Assembly: GCA_965214795.1 (NCBI GenBank)
Contig: OZ243976.1
Span: 310,001 to 374,000 of the forward strand
Source of the DNA: JAJDXW01 sp965214795
GTDB taxonomy: Bacteria > Pseudomonadota > Gammaproteobacteria > HK1
Direction: 5' to 3'
DNA: 64,000 bases
A program made the translations under genes and the position numbers. Of this stretch, positions 20,901-28,738 are shown piece by piece. Each line of letters begins with the position of its first letter. Within the stretch, counting starts at the first letter, position 1. Under the pieces are notes generated by a model, which did no database searches, was not told where the DNA came from, and saw only the letters and a list, made by a program, of their open reading frames with translations.

Positions 20901-22254
20901 GGAGGGCCGCCGGCCGCAAGGCGGGCTCCTCCTCGAACGCTTTCGCGAACGGCGCAGGTGGAACGATGGCCTCACTCGGCTTCGCGAACCCCAGAGCGCC
21001 GGTTTCCGCGGCCCACACGGGGAGCACCGAAGCGTCCTCAAGCAGACACCGCAGACGGGACAACCACCGTTCTCCGGCAAGGCTCGCTTCAAGACCGCCG
21101 GCCTTGGGCGACGGTGGTGCGAGTGGTGCGAGCGCTGCGAAGGCCGCCTTGGCCGAATCGGGCTCCGAGAACGTGCGGGCCGCCCAACCGAGCACGCCCG
21201 CCAGGACGTCCGCAATTCGATCCACGATTTCTTGTTGCCAAGGGTTGTGCTCTATCTCCCTCAGCCCCGTACGTGAGATGGTCAACAACCAGTCCGCGTG
21301 CACATGGAAACCAAGGGGTAGTTCCACCTCGGTGGGCAGCGTGGCGTAGATCCGACCTTTATTCAGGCGCTCGGGTACGCCTCGATCATTCAAGGGCAGT
21401 ACCCCGAGCACGCGCCGTGTGGTGGAAGCCTCACCCCCGTCGGGTACGCCTCGAGCACCCGAGGGCAGCACCCCGAGCACCCGACGTGCCCGGCCCGCTG
21501 CCTGGAGATTCCGATATTCGAGGAAATATCTAATCGCATCCGACGATGGTTCGAATTCAACGGGGAAGAGCTGCCACCGCCGTTCCTCGTCGTCGGAACA
21601 AGCCGTCGCAGTCTTGCTCCCGTCCACTACCCCGTAATCAACGCTCAGTTTCCAGACCCGGCCGTTCACGTCAAGGCGCTGGAGACCCGCGTCCGCCAGG
21701 ATCGCCAGGAGCGTGGGATGGTTGTCGGACGGAAGACAAGTCAGGTCGGATTGAAGATTCTCATCGGGATCGACACGATTGCGCAGTTCGAACCGGGTAG
21801 TGAAGCCTGCTTCCGGCTCCGCAATCCCACCGTCCCAGATTGGCAGGACCATCCCCAGCCGATCTTCCCGAGACGTTTTGTAGCGGAACGTCCAGCCCCA
21901 CCCGGAGACCCGAGCTTCTCGGAACCGCCCGAAGACGCTCTTGAAGCCGAGCCCCATGAATCCAACGGAGGTCGCGCCCTTGTTCGAGCGGAAGACCTTC
22001 GACAATCGCTCGACATCCTCGTCGATCAGCTCCTGTCCATCGTGCTGAAAGGTCAAGGCATCGCCGTCGTCCGAAAGCCGGAATGCGATGGAACGGGCTT
22101 TGGCATCCAACGCATTCTGTACCAGCTCGAAAACGTAGCTCCAACGGTGCTCGAAGACCAGCTCGAGTAGCCACAACGCGCCACGGCCGTCCTGCGTTCC
22201 GTAGAACTCTTGGTTTTCACGGGTGAGTGATTTGACGAAGCCCTCTCGTGTCAT
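17974..22254 (-). CDS. GHKL/Hsp90-like (sacsin-type) ATPase with C-terminal NO VEIN-like nuclease-fold domain
   Basis: A 1426-residue protein. The N-terminus carries a GHKL ATP-binding fold as in sacsin: N-box ELVQNALDA (Glu43, Asn47, Asp50), HDGQ near residue 71, and GFMGLGFKSVF at 98-108. A long helical middle has no recognised domain. The last 130 or so residues fit a DUF3883/NO VEIN domain (GWDLRSTD, VRLIVVKGRGR, WYLYVV, IGNPVHI), a restriction-endonuclease-like fold. Proteins joining these two modules are commonly encoded near restriction or other defence genes; an anti-phage role is inference. The ATG at 22254 has GGAGAAAGGG upstream. Base composition is visibly less GC-rich than neighbours, the gene sits between duplicated fragments and a transposase remnant, and no partner is adjacent: a transferred solitary gene. 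Confidence 0.75.
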   Translation of the reverse strand: MTREGFVKSLTRENQEFYGTQDGRGALWLLELVFEHRWSYVFELVQNALDAKARSIAFRLSDDGDALTFQHDGQELIDEDVERLSKVFRSNKGATSVGFMGLGFKSVFGRFREARVSGWGWTFRYKTSREDRLGMVLPIWDGGIAEPEAGFTTRFELRNRVDPDENLQSDLTCLPSDNHPTLLAILADAGLQRLDVNGRVWKLSVDYGVVDGSKTATACSDDEERRWQLFPVEFEPSSDAIRYFLEYRNLQAAGRARRVLGVLPSGARGVPDGGEASTTRRVLGVLPLNDRGVPERLNKGRIYATLPTEVELPLGFHVHADWLLTISRTGLREIEHNPWQQEIVDRIADVLAGVLGWAARTFSEPDSAKAAFAALAPLAPPSPKAGGLEASLAGERWLSRLRCLLEDASVLPVWAAETGALGFAKPSEAIVPPAPFAKAFEEEPALRPAALLRGPVLNHQVLGEGGRKLLDRAGLLVEMSSSNLEQAWAGGLESWWKKLEDNETKRRDLLFRVWGAVSELTSDEAWPTTNLPCIRTAGGAWRSVDESVFDNEPLPSEGEPDGSETRRFMQPFIPDAKCHLADDWIRALRQAAEDEEKRQERGHLSQAWEWIEKRARSIGLRELVESAVNGLEASATPDWSVLVPLGRWAMHRKRHDLLIRVLVESPSGGQGVPAGDALLAEPYVRGQNRECLFPNTPMISAAYLEDPETTDPHEWREFFEKAGAKGALAVPSIERGRVDQGDYERVAEFLGLRSEYIREDHHSNNQGYLLQDFDVEPALPGPNEHEKVRAVAAWLDDGSSELRGRGHRRAKYEYSHIPISCRGERSSAWVAKLSKLAWVPCDDHQLRRPRDVLPQPDPARESAPVAKVSSALLSRLEQEGVKFGVAVPEATALQQLLKVGSQLAAEELAELLREVREQVATEADRHLFERFVPKLVVRSVYNECIPLTRIVQRVGGWYARGALGGWIVPLGHFHDRLGKELNHLLFPYWVPETTTGEQALAYLRWVWERADSSPVGLASKVSNFLPTAYAYCLEDMNRNVLPARHWKDAVREAKVFDGREWISPANADIYLDDIEGWRFLPHQGKLRTATGGHLGNSREQRLRTAEKLGLRPLSEVVKLHWSEGGELLVDDAWAHRFELVCRLLRAAKGSGRTEEEEGRCGNEPEMGWHLRRVECLALEVTVEGAPAYKVPVNARLYEGRLTVAGRPIRFGADAANELLRALSFGQRDLSAALTAMLTALGSAEDDFAFVWEKFRQSFAPDVPPRKRNVRNNSRDDEKYREAAAKYERECGRDPEFGDANQKGWDLRSTDPETEAVRLIVVKGRGRSWEGDEVVELSNAQVRKAFEMSSEQAASSWYLYVVDRTKDGSYEVRPIGNPVHIGGKWILRGGPLRMRAEEPRRYDVVEEDGSGDGRRWTARAARPAAAR

Positions 22255-22595
22255 GTCTGCACCCTTTCTCCGAGCCACGTCTTGATGATCTCCTGAGCAG
22301 TATAGCACCGGGGGAAGGGCCGTCGTGGTGAACCGCGACGGCCGTCGATGCGCCCGATCGAGCGGTGCCGAGCGATGAGGCGGGTCGGTTGTGCTCGGGA
22401 CAACCCGCTCACCTTGACCAGGAAGCGGCGCAATACACCCTTGTCGGCCTTGCCCGGTTGCCCGTACCGGAACCGGCGAAGGGTCCGGGCGACGAACTCG
22501 TCGCGCGCCCCGCGGTCCAGGGGTCGGACCTCGACCGGCTCGGCGCCGTCAAGGAACGAGCGGACCTCGTCCTACGGTCCGCACTCGGTGGGTCC
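22251..22595 (-). pseudogene. N-terminal remnant of an integrase-core transposase
   Basis: The minus strand reads through a helix-turn-helix region typical of the N-terminus of an rve-type transposase: FVARTLRRFRYGQPGKADKG, then RRFLVKVSGLSRAQPTRLIA and RRPFPRCYTAQEI. A stop codon interrupts the frame near 22585 at the 5' side. The frame ends at 22251, overlapping the GHKL gene start by ATGA, before any DDE domain. The truncation point coincides with the start of the GHKL gene, suggesting insertion or recombination there. The remainder of the gap to 22796 shows nothing recognisable. Confidence 0.6.
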
Positions 22596-22796
22596 GAGCA
22601 TCCCGATCATCTCCTGATGATGCCCCGTTTCACACCCCGTCAGGCTCATCTCACGTTGGAATCACCCGCCCCCCTTCCACCCGCACCCCTTCAGGCTCAT
22701 GTGTCATTGGACAAGGCTCTCGGTTGCCTCCCTGCGACACATGGCCGAACATCCCCGCAACGCGATCGTCGGACGCACGAAGGGAGGGCCGGGTCC

Positions 22797-23888
22797 GTGC
22801 CGAAAATCGACAAGCTGGAAATCGACCTGTTCCGCCTGCCGCTGCCGGTGGCGATGGAAGCCTCGGCGGCGGGCGTGATGACCGCCTTCGACATGGTGAC
22901 GGCGCGGATCACGGACAGCGACGGCGTTGCGGGTGTGGGCTACACCGTGCTGCACGAGGGGCAGGGCGGCCCCATCGCGGCGATGTGCGACGGGTCCTTC
23001 CGGTCGAGCCTCGACGGCCGCGACCCGGACCTGATCGAGACGATCTGGCGCGACATCTACAAGCGCCACCACTATGCCGGCCGGGGCGGACCCGTGGCCT
23101 TCGCGATGGCGGCGGTGGACGTCGCGCTCTGGGACCTGAAGGGCAACCGGCTCGGTACGCCGCTCTGGCGTCTCCTGGGCGGCGCCAACCCCGCGGTCAG
23201 GGCCTACGCCGGGAACATCGACCTGAACTTCCCGGTGGACAGGCTGCTCGAAGGCGGCATGGCGAGCGTCGAGCAGGGGTTCCGGTCGGTCAAGATGCGG
23301 CTCGGCCGCCCGACCATCGCCGAGGACATCGCCCGCGTCGAGGCGATGCGCAACCATCTGCCCGACGAAATCGAGATGATGGCGGACGCAAACGAAGCCT
23401 GGCGGGTGGAGCAGGCGATGCGCGCCATGACGCTGCTCCAGCCCTTCGACCTCGTCTGGCTGGAGGAGCCCATCGCACCTGACAATACCGCCGGCTACGC
23501 CCATCTGCGCTCGCTTGGCAAGGTGCCGCTGGCGGCGGGCGAGAACCACCACACGCTCGCGGAGTTTGCGGCGCTGATCGGAGCGGGCGGCGTCGATTTC
23601 CCGGAGCCCGACCTCACCACCTGCGGCGGCATCACGCCCTTCATGAAGATCGCGCACCTCGCCGAGGCGCACGGCCTGCCGGTGATGAGCCACGGCGCGC
23701 ACGACCTGCATGTCCACCTGCTGGCGGCGGCGCCGAACGCCGCTTATCTGGAGTGGCATGCCTTCGGCCTCGACAAGTTCATGGAGGACCCGCTGACGGT
23801 CGAGGATGGCCATGCGCGCGCGCCGGACCGGCCGGGCCACGGCATCGTGCTCGATTGGCAAGCTCTCGCCGCTCACCGGCCGGGTTAG
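22797..23888 (+). CDS. Mandelate racemase/muconate lactonising enzyme family protein (enolase superfamily)
   Basis: 363 residues with the enolase-superfamily layout: N-terminal capping domain, then a (beta/alpha)7-beta barrel. Visible active-site elements are the Lys pair region (FRSVKMRLG, about 160), the Mg ligands Asp (ADANEAW, about 195), Glu (WLEEPI, about 221) and Glu (AAGENHH, about 246), and a histidine-rich end strand (SHGAHDLHVHLL, about 300). This supports a metal-dependent racemase or sugar-acid dehydratase abstracting a proton next to a carboxylate; the substrate is unclear. The GTG at 22797 is chosen because GGGAGGG lies about 9 bases upstream and residues MPKIDKLEIDLF are the family N-terminus. 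Its 3' half is duplicated at 16681-17271. Confidence 0.88.
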   Translation: MPKIDKLEIDLFRLPLPVAMEASAAGVMTAFDMVTARITDSDGVAGVGYTVLHEGQGGPIAAMCDGSFRSSLDGRDPDLIETIWRDIYKRHHYAGRGGPVAFAMAAVDVALWDLKGNRLGTPLWRLLGGANPAVRAYAGNIDLNFPVDRLLEGGMASVEQGFRSVKMRLGRPTIAEDIARVEAMRNHLPDEIEMMADANEAWRVEQAMRAMTLLQPFDLVWLEEPIAPDNTAGYAHLRSLGKVPLAAGENHHTLAEFAALIGAGGVDFPEPDLTTCGGITPFMKIAHLAEAHGLPVMSHGAHDLHVHLLAAAPNAAYLEWHAFGLDKFMEDPLTVEDGHARAPDRPGHGIVLDWQALAAHRPG

Positions 23889-24379
23889 GCTCCGAAGCCG
23901 GAAAGGGGATCCCCCGCAAGGGATCCCCCGCGAAGCACGGATGTGGTTCAGGCTCCTCGTCGGGAGGGGTTCGCGATCGCGTCGGGTCCGCTTCGGCGCA
24001 GCTCGGGAACGGCTCTCGCGCATCCCGCCTCCGCTTCCGAACGAGGTGCGCGGCCAGTCGGAATCGCCCGCCACCCGCTTGAGGTGACCACCGGCAGGAA
24101 CATCCCACCGTTGGAAATCGTCGCCAGGTACGTGGAGACGACGAGCCCTGCGATGCCGAAGGTTCGCGGCTCCCCTCCCGGGCCGGATGCGAACGAGCCG
24201 GCCATCTCGAAACCCGGCGGGCGGGGCCGTCATGCCGATTGGCGATCCACCCGTCGTCCGGCCTGCTTTGCGCTGGCGTGTGCACAAGGCGCGCCGACAG
24301 GATGCCGCCGGACTTCCCGGAACCGAGCCCGGAACCGAGCTCGTTCTCGCCACCGAGGTCGGGCGCGGTCGGGCGGGAG
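23889..24379. other. Intergenic stretch; first 85 bp duplicated at 17190-17271
   Basis: The bases up to about 23973 are shared with the duplicated fragment downstream of vapC and contain a short repeat (ATCCCCCGCAAGGGATCCCC) that could fold as a weak hairpin after the enolase-superfamily gene. Beyond that I see no gene, repeat or clear signal. Confidence 0.5.
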
Positions 24380-24730
24380 TCAGGTTCGGGCGATGCGGGC
24401 CAGGAGCTCGGGGTCGAGCGGGTCGCACGGCCGCCCGAGCAGGCGCTCCGCGGCCGGCCACAGCACGCCGAGGTCCGGGACCATCTCGCTCCGCCCGGTC
24501 TTCGTGCGGAGCACGTAAGAGGAGGCCGCCCATTCCCCGAGGACGAGCCCGAAGGGGTCGAGCACCCGGTTGACGAGGCGAACCCGTTCCTGGCGCTCGC
24601 GCGCCGGTGTCATGCGCGCCCGCGCCGCGCCGCCGCCGTCACCGAGTCCGGATCCCCCGAAGATCTCCGGGCTCGCGGCTCGCTCCGTCCAGTGCGGCTC
24701 GCCGGCGAGGACCCTGCAGAGCCCGCACAT
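24380..24730 (-). CDS. Conserved small protein with N-terminal CGLC motif
   Basis: 116 residues starting MCGLCRVLAGEPHWTE, then Arg-rich sequence, LVNRVLDPFGLVLGEWAASSYVLRTKTGRSEMV and LWPAAERLLGRPCDPLDPELL. The pattern (CxxC start, a VN-VL-GL-L-W-YVL core and a GR-DPLDP end) reads as a compact folded protein and matches, from memory, small proteins found in alphaproteobacteria; I cannot confirm that by search. Function is unknown; the CxxC could bind metal or act in redox. The surrounding gaps show no operon partner. Confidence 0.6.
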   Translation of the reverse strand: MCGLCRVLAGEPHWTERAASPEIFGGSGLGDGGGAARARMTPARERQERVRLVNRVLDPFGLVLGEWAASSYVLRTKTGRSEMVPDLGVLWPAAERLLGRPCDPLDPELLARIART

Positions 24731-24881
24731 GACGCGCGCTCAGGCCATCCCGAAATGCCGGAACGCGACGGAGACGGCGCCGCGCTTCACAGGCGGACAG
24801 GGCGCCATGCGTTCAGCGCCCCGGCGATTCGGCGCATCGCGGTGTTCCAGGCCGGCCCGCTCCTTGCAGTGGATGATCCAG

Positions 24882-25098
24882 CATGTCTCAGCCCGGAAAA
24901 ATCACCGACTTTCGTCGCGAGGGCGCCAAGATGCCCCACGATCTCATGGAGGAGTGGGCCGCACGCACCGAAAGAACGCGTGCGCGCTGCTGAAGGCGTA
25001 GTCGAACTACGTTGAAGCGGCTTACGGGAGTACGGCCCGCTACCGCGAGCGGATGGGCGGCCGCAGCAGGAAGTCGGTGATTTTTTCGGGTTAGCATG
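24882..25098. mobile_element. MITE-like element with terminal inverted repeats
   Basis: Two perfect 15-bp arms, AAAAATCACCGACTT (24897-24911) and its reverse complement (25071-25085), are extended by imperfect matches out to CATG at both ends, giving roughly 28-bp inverted repeats around a 160-bp core. The core has no credible coding frame. Size, ends and intergenic position fit a miniature inverted-repeat transposable element. No obvious target duplication beyond the terminal CATG-like bases was identified, and no matching full-length transposon is in the window. Confidence 0.55.
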
Positions 25099-25178
25099 TC
25101 TTCGGGGTCCGGCGGCCCAGCCGTGCTTCTCCCGCACCCAAGCCTGCCTTTCCGGACAAGCGGCCATCCGTCTGGACG

Positions 25179-26192
25179 TCAGTCCCCGCCCCCGGCCGTC
25201 GGCGCGGCACCCGTGCCGCGAGGGCAGCGCGCGCGGAAGTCGTCCGCGATCTCGTCGAAGGTGCAGAAGCGCACCCCCGGATGCGACGAGATGTGCTCGA
25301 AGATCCGCTCGTGCATGAGGAGCACCTGGGGGCGCCCGGAAACGTCGGGGTGGATGGTCATGGTGAACACCGCGTAGTCGTACTCGCGGTACACCCAGTC
25401 GAACTGGTCCCGCCAGAGCTGCTCGATGTCGCGCGGGTTGGTGAACCCGTAGCTGTTCGGGGCGGTCTTGATGAACATCATCGGGGGCAGGTCGTCGAGA
25501 TACCAACTTCCCGGGATGTCGATGAGGTCGGTCTCCTCGCCCCGCACGAGCGGCTTCATCCACTCGCTCGGGTGCCGGGAATAGTCGATCTTGGTCCAGC
25601 TATCGCCCACCCGCACGTAGAACGGGTGGAAGTCGTTGTTCATCAGGCTGTGGTCGTACTTGATCCCGCGCTTGAGGAGCAGCTCGTTGGTGTACGGGCT
25701 GAACTCCCACCAGGGCGCGACGTAGCCGGTCGGGGCCCGCCCGCAGAGGCGGTCGATGAGGTCGATGCACTTGTCGAGCACCGCCTCCTCCTGCTCCGGG
25801 GTCATCGCGATGGGGTTCTCGTGGGAGTACCCGTGGACCCCGATCTCGTGGCCCGCGTCCGCGACCAGCCTGCACTCGTCGGGGAAGGTCTCGATGGAGT
25901 GGCCGGGGATGAACCAGGAGGTGCGGATGCCGAACTTGTCGAAGAGCCGGACCATGCGCGGGACGCCGACCTCGCCCGCGAAGAGGCCGCGCGAGATGTC
26001 GCACGGGGAGTCCTCGCCGCCGTAGGAGCCGAGCCAACCCGCGACCGCGTCCACGTCCACCCCGTAGGCGCAGAGGATCTCCTTGCGACCGCCCGGGCGG
26101 GCGAGAAACTGCTCGCGAACCTCGGGCGACGGGCCGGAGGGCGACGCCGCTTTCGAATGCACCAGCGGCCGCGGCCGATATCGCTCAGGCAT
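25179..26192 (-). CDS. Polysaccharide-deacetylase-fold hydrolase
   Basis: 337 residues of the NodB/carbohydrate esterase 4 fold, in the branch acting on small amides or cyclic imides. Motifs: YGVDVDAVAGW (the usual Asp-Asp replaced by Asp-Val-Asp), TSWFIPGHSIET, HEIGVHGYSHENP (metal-binding His residues), GYVAPWWEFSP, and FTMTIHPDVSGRP near the C-terminus. Members of this branch include cyclic-imide hydrolases and allantoinase-like PuuE, which suits the hydantoin/ureide gene neighbourhood. The ATG at 26192 has AGGAGGATAGGG immediately upstream, a strong site. No signal peptide is seen, so it is cytoplasmic, arguing against a cell-wall role. Activity on a cyclic amide is inference. Confidence 0.82.
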   Translation of the reverse strand: MPERYRPRPLVHSKAASPSGPSPEVREQFLARPGGRKEILCAYGVDVDAVAGWLGSYGGEDSPCDISRGLFAGEVGVPRMVRLFDKFGIRTSWFIPGHSIETFPDECRLVADAGHEIGVHGYSHENPIAMTPEQEEAVLDKCIDLIDRLCGRAPTGYVAPWWEFSPYTNELLLKRGIKYDHSLMNNDFHPFYVRVGDSWTKIDYSRHPSEWMKPLVRGEETDLIDIPGSWYLDDLPPMMFIKTAPNSYGFTNPRDIEQLWRDQFDWVYREYDYAVFTMTIHPDVSGRPQVLLMHERIFEHISSHPGVRFCTFDEIADDFRARCPRGTGAAPTAGGGD

Positions 26193-26763
26193 CCCTATCC
26201 TCCTTCTGTTGCGCCGGCGGCGGTCCCCGCCGCCGGGGGCGGGCGGCGTCGGCCATCGGCCGGCGGAAGCCTTCCCGCGACTTGCCGCCGTCCCGCCGCC
26301 GACAAGCCGGCCGGATGAATGTAGGAGACCGGCCGCCCGCTCGCAACCGGATTGGGCGGCGGCCCGGGACTATCCCACGCTGGCCGCTCATCCGCACCGG
26401 GTCGGCAGGAGAGGAGCGCCCTCATTCGTGCCCTCGGGGGGTCCTGCGGGCCGCGTTGGTGGAGTCGATCGGCCCGATCGCGTGCGGCGAGCGCCATCCC
26501 GGCCCCTCGTTTCCATCCGGAACCGTAGCGTGGGATGACCCTGGCGGCGGCCGAGGCTCCGCCGACGGACGGACGGGCGCCGGCCTCGCCCTCCATCGCT
26601 ATACTTCGCGGTGATCCGCGCCGCCCCGTCCCCGCCCGCGTCCCCGCGAAGGCCGGGCCGCCTGCCCGCCCGCTCCGTTTGCTCGCGCGCAAGGGAGTCC
26701 GGCACCCCCCGGTCGGGCGCGGCGATGGGCCGTCTCCACGAATCCGACCTCGGAGGACCGCAC
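26193..26763. other. Divergent intergenic region between deacetylase-like gene and nitroreductase
   Basis: About 570 bp separating two divergently transcribed genes. It should hold both promoters, but I see no convincing -35/-10 pair, repeat or small gene; frames through it are GC-rich noise. Confidence 0.4.
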
Positions 26764-27414
26764 ATGACCGACGACGAAGCCCTCGCCCGCACCCGGGCCG
26801 AGTTCGCCTCGCTCCGCGACACGATCGAGCGAATCGACGACGCGTCGCTCGACCTCCTGTTCCGGGTCGCCCGCACCCCGAACGCCTTCGACGAGACGCG
26901 CGATGTCCCGGACGAGTTGCTGCGCGCGGCCTTCGACATCGCCCGCATGGGGCCGACATCGGCGAACTCGCAGCCGATGCGCATCATCTTCGTACGAAGC
27001 GCGGAGGCGAAGGCGAAGCTCGAGCCCGCGCTCTCGGAAGGCAACCGGGAGAAGACGATGGCCGCGCCGGTGACGGCGATCATCGGCTACGACGTCGAGT
27101 TCTGGCGGGATTCCCCCCGCACCTTCATCCGCGACCTCGGCCCGACCTTCGCCGACAATCCGACCGCGTCGGAATCGGCCGCGTTTCGCAACGGGACCCT
27201 GGGGGCCGCCTACTTCCTCATCGCGTGCCGGGCGCTCGGGCTCGACTGCGGCGCCATGTCGGGATTCGACAACGAAGCGGTCGACGAAGCGTTCTTCGCC
27301 GGGACGAGCACCAGGTCGAACTTCCTCTGCAATCTCGGGTGGGGCAAGCCGGAGAGCATCATGGGCCCCCGCCTCTACCGGTACGAGTTCGACGAGGTCT
27401 GCCGCTACGCCTGA
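26764..27414 (+). CDS. rutE: Nitroreductase-family NADH dehydrogenase/malonic semialdehyde reductase (RutE-like)
   Basis: 216 residues of the RutE/HadB branch of the FMN-binding nitroreductase fold. Conserved blocks: MGPTSANSQPMRIIFVRS (FMN binding), APVTAIIGYDVEFW, AFRNGTLGAAYFLIACRALGLDCGAMSGFD and SNFLCNLGWG. In the Rut pyrimidine pathway RutE reduces malonic semialdehyde to 3-hydroxypropionate; close paralogues serve other short semialdehydes. An N-terminal extension of about 25 residues is present compared with E. coli RutE. The ATG at 26764 has GGAGGACC upstream. It lies among ring-amide and ureide hydrolases, consistent with a role in their catabolism, though rutA-D are absent here. 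Confidence 0.82.
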   Translation: MTDDEALARTRAEFASLRDTIERIDDASLDLLFRVARTPNAFDETRDVPDELLRAAFDIARMGPTSANSQPMRIIFVRSAEAKAKLEPALSEGNREKTMAAPVTAIIGYDVEFWRDSPRTFIRDLGPTFADNPTASESAAFRNGTLGAAYFLIACRALGLDCGAMSGFDNEAVDEAFFAGTSTRSNFLCNLGWGKPESIMGPRLYRYEFDEVCRYA

Positions 27415-27668
27415 CCGGCGGGAATGCCGGGCAGAGACCGAACGGCGGAATCACGGCTGAGGAGGCGCGTGCGGGGGAACCGAACAGCCGGCGACGCCGC
27501 CGCACGGCACCGGTAGCCGCCGGACCCTGGGCACCGGACCCCGCGCACCGGACCCCGCAGCCGGGCCGCGTCGTCCGGTGCGCCTGCGGTACCTCCCGCT
27601 CCCCGCCGCCCGGATCCGCTTCCCGGGACTCGGCAGGCCACCGTTCGTATTCTTCAGGACCGTATTCG

Positions 27669-28514
27669 TCAGGACGCGGCTTCGTCGAAGCTCGGAAGGC
27701 CGTCCTCGAACTCGTACCACGGTGCGCGCGAGCCGACGTAGATGTGGCTGTCGACGCCCCGACCGGGGTCGTCGTCCAGCGAGCCCATGGGGATGATCGC
27801 GAGCCCGCGAGCCGGGTCGAGCCGGGGAGCGCCCGAACCGCAGGTCCGGCAGAAGGCGTGGGCGAAGAACTTCGCCTCGGGCAACCGCCAGGTGACCGCG
27901 AGTTCCTCCCCGCCTGCGAATTGCAGCCCGTCGAGGGACGTGAACCCGTTCGTGGTGTGGGCCGCGGCGCGCGCGCGCCGACAGCGCGAGCAGTGGCAGT
28001 TGTGCACCCGCGCGAAGGGTTCGGTCACCTCGTAGACGATGCCGCCGCAAAGGCAGCTCCCGCGGAGCGCGCCCGACTCGACCCGGCCAGCCGGCAGGGG
28101 GCGTTCGATCACCGGCATCCCCTTGCGTGGAGGCCACTCGTCGAATCCCGGCAGCTCGTCCGCGACCGTGTGCCAGGGCGCGCGGGAGGCGCGGAAGATG
28201 TGGACGGCGGGGCGTACCCCCGGATCGTCGGAGAAGAGCCCGGCCGGGACGAACCACCCGCCCGAGGGGGAACGATCGGGGAGGGACGAGCCGCAGGTTC
28301 CGCAGAACGACCGGTGGAACCCCGGCGAGGACTCGTAGCGCACGATCGCATCCTCGCCCGCCGTCCACCGGAACGCATCGGCGGTAACCCGGGCCATCGT
28401 CGCGAACGGGGCGCCATGGTGCTTGCGGCACATCGAGCAGTGGCAGTGGGCCATGTCGCGCACTTCGTCGGCGGCGAAGTGCACGGCCCCGCAGAGACAG
28501 GTTCCTTCGGTCAT
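27669..28514 (-). CDS. Tandem GFA-domain (CENP-V/GFA family) zinc protein
   Basis: 281 residues made of two glutathione-dependent formaldehyde-activating-type domains. Each contains the zinc ligands: CLCGAV...CHCSMCRKHHG...CGTCGS in the first (residues 6-75) and CLCGGI...CHCSRCRRARA...CRTCGS in the second (about 153-235). Both end in HIF/HIY-type motifs followed by P(A/S)FDE-like ends. Single-domain members are common; the fused double form is less so. Family members bind zinc and some act on glutathione adducts, but most functions are unproven. The ATG at 28514 immediately precedes the first zinc motif. The gene is convergent with rutE and divergent from the amidase operon. Confidence 0.85.
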   Translation of the reverse strand: MTEGTCLCGAVHFAADEVRDMAHCHCSMCRKHHGAPFATMARVTADAFRWTAGEDAIVRYESSPGFHRSFCGTCGSSLPDRSPSGGWFVPAGLFSDDPGVRPAVHIFRASRAPWHTVADELPGFDEWPPRKGMPVIERPLPAGRVESGALRGSCLCGGIVYEVTEPFARVHNCHCSRCRRARAAAHTTNGFTSLDGLQFAGGEELAVTWRLPEAKFFAHAFCRTCGSGAPRLDPARGLAIIPMGSLDDDPGRGVDSHIYVGSRAPWYEFEDGLPSFDEAAS

Positions 28515-28738
28515 GCCGATCCTCGCGAGGCGGAGAACGTCCGGCGGCAAGCATAGCGCGAATGGCCCGGCGCCCGCCCGGCCGCGGAGCCCCGGCTTCG
28601 GCCCTATCTGCCGACGCGGCAAAACCTGATTGCGTACAAACGAGCCCGGCCATTGATTACGTTCGCTCACGTCGCGGGCACCCGGTATAGGATATGGGGT
28701 TCGGCGAGGGCGTGAGCCCGGCGGACCGGGAGGACGAG

